This document shows positions 59,335-64,000 of a DNA stretch of 64,000 nt, piece by piece; within the stretch, counting starts at the first letter, position 1; each line of letters begins with the position of its first letter. The notes under the pieces are model-generated. The model did no database searches, was not told the DNA's origin, and worked only from the letters and a program-made list of their open reading frames with translations. A program made the position numbers and the translations under genes. The stretch is from DASPOF01 sp035626155 (GTDB taxonomy: Bacteria > Desulfobacterota > Binatia > Binatales > Binataceae): the NCBI GenBank assembly GCA_035626155.1, contig DASPOF010000012.1, positions 1 to 64,000 on the forward strand, written 5' to 3'.

Positions 59335-60194
59335 CGCCGCACCGGCAGGCGCATCGCGAGCGCGCTCAGATCGCCGAGCAGGTCCTGGAACTGTGCGATG
59401 CTGTACGCCAACTGCGCCGCGCCGATGCCCGGATTCCCCAGCACGCGCTCGATCGTCGCGTGAAAGCGATCCGGCGCAAGCGCAAACGACCGCGAATCCG
59501 CAAGCGCGCCCTTCTCGTTGATGAACCAGCGCCGGTTGAGCGCGTACAGGACCAGCATCATGAAGCCCGCCGCGCGAAACAGGCATGCCGCCACGTACAT
59601 CACGTCGCCGCGCGCGGCCGGCTTGTCGGCGATCGCAAGCTCGAAGCCTGCATCGAAGAGATGCTTTTCGATTACCGCTTCGCGGAGCGCATCGGGGTAA
59701 TCCGAGACCAGCGACTTGAGCCCCGCGATCGCGCTCTGCGGGTCGTAGAGCGGCCGGCAGCAATTCACCTCGCCGGCGTAAATCTGATTCTGAAATCCGA
59801 GCGGGTGCCCGAGTTGATAGATGGCGCGCGGGCGGCCGGACAGGCACTCATCGATCGCTTGCCGGACCGCGCCCAGGTCCCGGTAGAGAAAATCAACGTG
59901 GCGACCGTCGATGACCAGCCAGCCGCCGCCATTGACGCCGGGACCCCATTCGCCGAATCCCGTGACGAGGCCGGGCTGATGCCGATCGTCGAGTTCCTCG
60001 GCCGCGCGCGAAAGTTCATCGATCGAAAACGGCTGCGCGGGTTCGTAGTAGAGGCCGATATCGATGTCGGAATTCGAGTCCGCGCTGCCCCGCGCATGCG
60101 ATCCGCCGAGAACGATCGCGGAGATTCCTCCGACGCGAGCGACACGCGCCGTCACGCGATCTAGCAACTCCTGGAGCGATGATGCGCCGGTCAC
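59331..60194 (-). CDS. Nucleotidyltransferase-domain protein
   Basis: The 287-aa protein has the polymerase-beta-like nucleotidyltransferase motif at residues about 28-46: VLGGSHARGSADSNSDIDIG, with the G-S and D-x-D catalytic residues. A third acidic residue comes in HVDFLYRDL near residue 98. The C-terminal half is helical, with hydrophobic AACLFRAAGFMMLVLYALNR. It may add a nucleotide to a small molecule or protein, as in the aminoglycoside-adenylyltransferase or MNT groups; the substrate is unknown. It is convergent with smpB. Confidence 0.78.
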   Translation of the reverse strand: MTGASSLQELLDRVTARVARVGGISAIVLGGSHARGSADSNSDIDIGLYYEPAQPFSIDELSRAAEELDDRHQPGLVTGFGEWGPGVNGGGWLVIDGRHVDFLYRDLGAVRQAIDECLSGRPRAIYQLGHPLGFQNQIYAGEVNCCRPLYDPQSAIAGLKSLVSDYPDALREAVIEKHLFDAGFELAIADKPAARGDVMYVAACLFRAAGFMMLVLYALNRRWFINEKGALADSRSFALAPDRFHATIERVLGNPGIGAAQLAYSIAQFQDLLGDLSALAMRLPVRR

Positions 60195-60260
60195 GAGCCG
60201 AGATTACAGGGCGATTTGCGCGCTCACAACGCGCGTATTTCCGCCGGCCGTTAGCCCCTT

Positions 60261-61274
60261 CTAAGCGGGGGCAGCGGCTTGCGGCTGCGGCGGCGCGCCC
60301 GCCTCGCCGAGCATCGCACGCAGCCGCGCGATTCGGCGGTTAAGCGGAGGATGACTCGAGAACAGGTTGGCGAAAAACCCCTCGCCGTCCTCGGGCGCGC
60401 GCTCGCGGGGATTTACCATGAACAGGTGCGCGGTTCCGGCGGTGCCCTCGCGTAGCGGCGACTCGACCTGGGCGATCCGCTCGAGCGCGCGGAGCAGGGC
60501 GCGCGGGTTGCGCGTGAATTCGACCGACGCCGCATCGGCGAGATACTCGCGCTCGCGCGATACCGCCATCGCAAGCAGTTGCGCGAAAATCGGGGCGAGC
60601 ACTGCAAGTATCAGCACCGCAATTGCGATCAGAGCGCCCGCCTCGCCTTCCTCCCGCGAACCGCGCCGCGCGCCTCGCCCGCCAAATCCTCCGTAGAACG
60701 AAACCCGATAGACGAAATCGGAAAGCATCGCGATTCCGCCGACCAGCACCGCGACCATCGTCATCGTGCGGATGTCGTAGTCGCGGACATGCGCCATCTC
60801 GTGGCCGACCACGCCTTGCATCTCCTCGCGATCCATCTGATCGATCAGCCCCTGCGTGACGCAGATCACGGAATGCGCCGGGTCGCGGCCGGTCGCAAAG
60901 GCGTTGGGCGACGGATCGTCGATCACGTACGCCGCCGGCACCGGCATGCGCGCCGCAAGCGCCATCTCGCGGATCACGTCGAGCACGGTCTGGTGCGCGA
61001 TCGTCTCCGGAGTCAAAGGCCGCGCGTGAACCGAGAGCAGCACGAGCTGCGCGCCGCCGTAAAACGAGCCGAGCGACTGGATAATCGCGATGCAGAGCGC
61101 CGCGATCGTCAGCACTGGGAAGCCCACGAAGACTCCATTGATGACGTCGAAGTCGTGCACCCAGATATCGAGTGCGAAACCGAGCACCGCGAACAGCGCG
61201 ATGAACACCGCGACCAGCGCCACAGTGCGGCGGCGGTTCTGCGCCTCGAGTGCGCGGAAATCGGTTTCTGCCAT
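60261..61274 (-). CDS. htpX: M48-family zinc metalloprotease, HtpX type
   Basis: The 337-aa inner-membrane protease has two N-terminal helices (VALVAVFIALFAVLGFALD and VGFPVLTIAALCIAIIQSL), the zinc motif GVVGHEMAHVRDYD near residue 159 (HExxH), two more helices near 175-230, and the third ligand in the EREYLADAASVEF region near 241. HtpX removes damaged membrane proteins. The C-terminal Ala/Pro/Gln tail is variable. It is 21 bases downstream of lemA, a very common operon pair. Confidence 0.93.
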   Translation of the reverse strand: MAETDFRALEAQNRRRTVALVAVFIALFAVLGFALDIWVHDFDVINGVFVGFPVLTIAALCIAIIQSLGSFYGGAQLVLLSVHARPLTPETIAHQTVLDVIREMALAARMPVPAAYVIDDPSPNAFATGRDPAHSVICVTQGLIDQMDREEMQGVVGHEMAHVRDYDIRTMTMVAVLVGGIAMLSDFVYRVSFYGGFGGRGARRGSREEGEAGALIAIAVLILAVLAPIFAQLLAMAVSREREYLADAASVEFTRNPRALLRALERIAQVESPLREGTAGTAHLFMVNPRERAPEDGEGFFANLFSSHPPLNRRIARLRAMLGEAGAPPQPQAAAPA

Positions 61275-61295
61275 CGGGCGCGCTCGCTTGCCCGG

Positions 61296-61865
61296 CTAGG
61301 CGCGCGGCGCGCCCATCGAGAGGTCCACCTTGGGCACGGCCTGGTCTTCGGGCGCTCCCTTGAAATACTCGGCCGGCTTGAAGCCGAAATTGCTCGCGAT
61401 CAGATTCGACGGGAAGGTCTCGATTCTCGTGTTCAGCGCGAGCACGACATCGTTATACGCCTGGCGCGAGAACGCGATCTGGTTCTCGGTCGTGGTCAGT
61501 TCCTCCTGGAGCTTGAGCACGTTTTCATCGGCCTTCAACTGAGGATAATTCTCCATGAGCGCGATCAGCCGGCCGAGGCCCGCAGTGAGCTGATTCTCGG
61601 CCGCGATGCGCGAGGCCTGGTCCGGCGCGCTCACCGCCTTGTTGCGCGCCTCGACGACCTGCGTGAGCGTGTCGCGCTCGAACTGCATGTAGCCTTTGAC
61701 CGCCTCGATCAGGTTGGGAATCAGGTCGTGACGGCGCTTGAGCTGAACATCGATTTGCCGCCACGCATTGTCGATCTGATTCTTCAGGCTGACCAGCGAA
61801 TTGTACGCGGTGATCGCCCAAACCACGATCGCCAGGACAACCAGCAACGGGATCAGTGAGCCCAT
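61296..61865 (-). CDS. lemA: LemA family protein
   Basis: The 189-aa protein has an N-terminal membrane helix (SLIPLLVVLAIVVWAITAYN), then the LemA core: LVSLKNQIDNAWRQIDVQLK, RRHDLIPNLIEAVKGYMQFE, and the conserved NYPQLKADENVLKLQEELTT. The domain is a helical bundle in the periplasm or outside; its function is poorly known. It precedes htpX in an operon, in keeping with a role in membrane-protein quality control. Confidence 0.94.
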   Translation of the reverse strand: MGSLIPLLVVLAIVVWAITAYNSLVSLKNQIDNAWRQIDVQLKRRHDLIPNLIEAVKGYMQFERDTLTQVVEARNKAVSAPDQASRIAAENQLTAGLGRLIALMENYPQLKADENVLKLQEELTTTENQIAFSRQAYNDVVLALNTRIETFPSNLIASNFGFKPAEYFKGAPEDQAVPKVDLSMGAPRA

Positions 61866-62066
61866 CGTGTTTTCTCCTCCTTAAACGCTCGTCCGAATCC
61901 TAGCAGGCTTGGGACGATCGATCGTGGACGCCCGGCGCTCGGAATCGTCATCCCGATGTCACCGGCGCGTCACGTTCGCGCTCGGCCTAAACGTAACTAT
62001 GAAGCGGGCGCGGTCAAGGCAGCGAGCGGACGGCGCTTCGTTCGCAAGACGCGGCGCAAGGTCCGG

Positions 62067-62270
62067 TCATTCATCCGATTTAAGGCGGCTCGATGCGCGG
62101 GCGATCTCATCGGCGAAGCGCTTCGCCATCGCGGCGTCGCCCCACGCCTGGGCAAGCTCGCGGCCTTCCTTCAGCGCATCGATGGCGCGCGCTATGTTGC
62201 CCTTGGCGAGAAAGGTTCCAGCCTTGCGGAAGACTTGCGCATAACGCTGGCCCTTTTCGGTTGCATTCAT
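62067..62270 (-). CDS. Small helical protein, function unknown
   Basis: The 67-aa protein begins MNATEKGQRYAQVFRKAGTF and continues with LAKGNIARAIDALKEGRELA and KRFADEIARASSRL, a helix-turn-helix-like repeat of TPR type. The start codon ATG (62268-62270) shares bases with the start of the divergent methyltransferase gene (CATG). A longer frame to 62324 overlaps that gene more and is less likely. I do not recognise a family. Confidence 0.55.
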   Translation of the reverse strand: MNATEKGQRYAQVFRKAGTFLAKGNIARAIDALKEGRELAQAWGDAAMAKRFADEIARASSRLKSDE

Positions 62271-63006
62271 GACGGCATCATCCGGCGAGGAAACTTTTGA
62301 CGCGATCCTAGGCGGCGCAATCAAACTGATCCAGCCGCGGCGCGGTTATCGTTTCTCCGTGGAAGCGATTCTGCTCGGACGATTCGTGAGGGTGCGCCCC
62401 GGCGATCGAATCCTCGAACTCGGCGCGGGATGCGGCGTCATTTCGATCATGCTCGCCGCGCTTCATCGGCCGCGCGAGGTTGTCGCGGTCGAGATTCAAG
62501 ATGCGCTCGCGGCGATGATTGAGCAAAACGCGGCGATGAACGGCCTCGATTCGGTGCGCGCCGTTTGCGCCGATCTCCGCGAGCGGCGGATTGGCGGACT
62601 CAAGACCGGCGGCTTCGACCTCGTCGTGGCGAATCCCCCGTTTCGCGCGCCTCGCACTGGACGTGAAAGTCCCGACCTGGGACGGCGCGTGGCGCGCGGC
62701 GGCGGCGGGGCGACGCTTACCGATTTCGTCGCGGCGGCGCGACGCTATGCGCGCAGCGGCGGACGCGCGGGATTCGTGTTTGCCGCGGCGCGGACCGCCG
62801 AACTGATCGCGACGATGCGCGCGAACCGGCTCGAGCCCAAGCGCATCCGATTCGTCCATCCGCGCGCCGAGTTGCCCGCATCTTCGGTGCTCGTCGAGGC
62901 GCGGGCGGGCGGCGGGGTCGAAGCATCGATCGAACCGCCGCTCGTTCTTTACGCCCGCGAGGGCATTTACACGCACGAGGCGCGCGCGATGCTCGAAGCT
63001 CCCTGA
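62269..63006 (+). CDS. TrmN6-like class I methyltransferase
   Basis: The 245-aa protein resembles the tRNA1(Val) (adenine-37 N6) methyltransferase family: AILGGAIKLIQPRRGYRFSV at the N-terminus, motif I ILELGAGCGVISIMLAAL near residue 49, the NPPF active site in LVVANPPFRAPR near 122, and a final Y-T-x-E-like GIYTHEARAML. NPPF marks N6-adenine or glutamine methylation. The usual trailing motif of TrmN6 is slightly diverged, so the exact target is not certain. Its start codon overlaps that of the small gene on the other strand. Confidence 0.87.
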   Translation: MTASSGEETFDAILGGAIKLIQPRRGYRFSVEAILLGRFVRVRPGDRILELGAGCGVISIMLAALHRPREVVAVEIQDALAAMIEQNAAMNGLDSVRAVCADLRERRIGGLKTGGFDLVVANPPFRAPRTGRESPDLGRRVARGGGGATLTDFVAAARRYARSGGRAGFVFAAARTAELIATMRANRLEPKRIRFVHPRAELPASSVLVEARAGGGVEASIEPPLVLYAREGIYTHEARAMLEAP

Positions 63007-63078
63007 CCTGCGGAGCGTTGCTTCATCTCACCGGCCGGCGCGATGAGGGATGTCCACGGCACTGGCCGGGCGCAATTT

Positions 63079-63936
63079 CTAGGGTGCGGAGAAAAACTCG
63101 ATCGCAAGCTGCGAGACGACTTCCGGTTTTTCCATCGGCAGGAAATGACCGGTGCCGGGCACTTTGACGACGCGGCCGTGCTTCAGCTCGCGCGCGATTT
63201 TTTCCGACAGTGTGCCGCCGACCGAATCGGGACGCTCGCCAAACAGGACCAGGAGGGGAACCTCCGCTTTCAGGATCCGCCCCAATCCGTCGAAATCGCG
63301 CGCGCCCTGATAGAAGCGCGCCTCCGCTTCAGGCGCGCACTTGAGTTCGCGCTTGCCATTTGCGTTCGGGCGCGTGCCGTGCTCGCAATAGTCGAGCAGG
63401 ATGTCCTTGCGCCAGGTCTTGTAGGGCGGCTTGTTGTCGAAGTTCTCGAACATCGCCTCGACATGATCGAACACGCGCTTGCGCTTGAGCGTCCGGTCCA
63501 CGAACGGATTGCTCCAGGCGAGTTCCGGCGCGGTTGGCGCCTCGTGAACGACCGGCTCGGCCAGCACCGCGCGCGAGATCAGATCGGGGCGCTCGTTTGC
63601 GAGCGAGCCGATCGCGGTTGCGCCCGCCGAATGGCCGATCGCGCGAACGCCCTTCCATCCCATCGCGGTGATGAACCCTCCGAGATCGTTCATCGTGTGG
63701 AGCCAGGTGTAGCCGTCGAGCGTGGGCGCGGATGCGCTGTCTCCGTGGCCGCGTTGATCGTAGCTCCATACGTGGCCGGCCGATCGCAGAGCCTGTGCGA
63801 TCGGCCGATAGATGTGGCCGAGGAATCCGGTCGCATGCAGCACGATGATCGGTTCGCCGTCGCCGCCCCAATCGAGGTAGTGGAGCCGCAGGCCATTTAC
63901 CGTCACGTCGCCGCTTTTCGGTTCATTCGCTTCCAT
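63079..63936 (-). CDS. Alpha/beta-fold hydrolase
   Basis: The 285-aa protein has the alpha/beta-hydrolase layout. The oxyanion region is PIIVLHATGFLGHIYRPIAQ near residue 29, then SYDQRGHGDSASAP near 58, the nucleophile elbow AIGHSAGATAIG near 100 (Ser in G-H-S-A-G), the acid near VLFGERPDSVGG and the catalytic His in VPGTGHFLPMEKPE near 263. It could be an esterase, C-C hydrolase or epoxide hydrolase; the substrate is not readable. It is convergent with the methyltransferase gene. Confidence 0.88.
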   Translation of the reverse strand: MEANEPKSGDVTVNGLRLHYLDWGGDGEPIIVLHATGFLGHIYRPIAQALRSAGHVWSYDQRGHGDSASAPTLDGYTWLHTMNDLGGFITAMGWKGVRAIGHSAGATAIGSLANERPDLISRAVLAEPVVHEAPTAPELAWSNPFVDRTLKRKRVFDHVEAMFENFDNKPPYKTWRKDILLDYCEHGTRPNANGKRELKCAPEAEARFYQGARDFDGLGRILKAEVPLLVLFGERPDSVGGTLSEKIARELKHGRVVKVPGTGHFLPMEKPEVVSQLAIEFFSAP

Positions 63937-64000
63937 AATTCTGATTGGCGGACATGATAGGCGCCGCGGCGCGGAGATGAAACCGCCCGCCGAGCATCGG

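Overview
The window is a dense, GC-rich (roughly 64-65 percent) bacterial chromosome segment with about 64 protein genes, one tmRNA gene, no rRNA or tRNA genes that I could see, no insertion sequence and no CRISPR array. An outer-membrane porin, an EmrAB-type efflux pair and a sulfate ABC system argue for a Gram-negative (diderm) cell. Many acyl-CoA/enoyl-CoA enzymes, CoxMSL-type molybdenum hydroxylase subunits, a P450 with its 3Fe-4S ferredoxin, an LLM flavin oxidoreductase, and DUF6285 and DUF7064/7065-like proteins resemble uncultured Binatota or related 'deltaproteobacterial' lineages. That placement is inference from gene content only.

Layout. 1-10.5 kb: partial Ppx/GppA, macro-domain protein, an oligopeptide-type ABC importer (binding protein plus two permeases, no ATPase gene), two small lower-GC genes, a phosphotransferase/DUF6285/DUF7064-like cluster, mtnA, and a coiled-coil protein. 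10.5-19.7 kb: gene-poor DNA with a dispersed multi-hairpin repeat, an RRM protein with a structured leader, an aldose epimerase-like protein, a crotonase, a tetR-emrA-emrB efflux operon with twin TTAACC-N4-GGTTAA operators, a zinc alcohol dehydrogenase and a universal stress protein. 19.7-29.3 kb: molybdenum hydroxylase operon plus MoaD-like protein, a secreted orphan, acyl-CoA dehydrogenase with phosphotransferase, methyltransferase and a RhlE helicase. 29.5-31.2 kb: a compact three-gene operon of unknown function (zinc-ribbon/winged-helix-like, DUF488, 262-aa orphan), my best candidate for an undescribed system.

31.4-44.6 kb: a stress/signalling island: APH-AAA fusion, USP-CBS protein, two CBS proteins, BCAM0308-like protein, an unusual P-type ATPase, a sigma54 activator with an RsbRD_N-like sensor domain and a GAFSGA loop, a receiver-like protein and a hybrid histidine kinase. 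Four sigma54-type GG-N10-GC promoters lie in front of these genes, two of them divergent in one intergenic region, so the island looks like one sigma54 regulon. Its content resembles the low-oxygen-activated (lxa) locus of Burkholderia.

44.6-50.8 kb: a sulfur-acquisition cluster (Rrf2 regulator, YezD-like protein, porin, sbp, cysT, cysW, cysA), with a shared sequence motif in front of the regulator and yezD. 50.9-64 kb: LLM oxidoreductase, ferredoxin and P450, an MFS transporter coupled to a GH1 glycosidase, a radical SAM protein, a VapBC-like pair, divergent ssrA and smpB, a nucleotidyltransferase, HtpX and LemA, a small protein whose start codon overlaps that of a divergent TrmN6-like methyltransferase, and an alpha/beta hydrolase.
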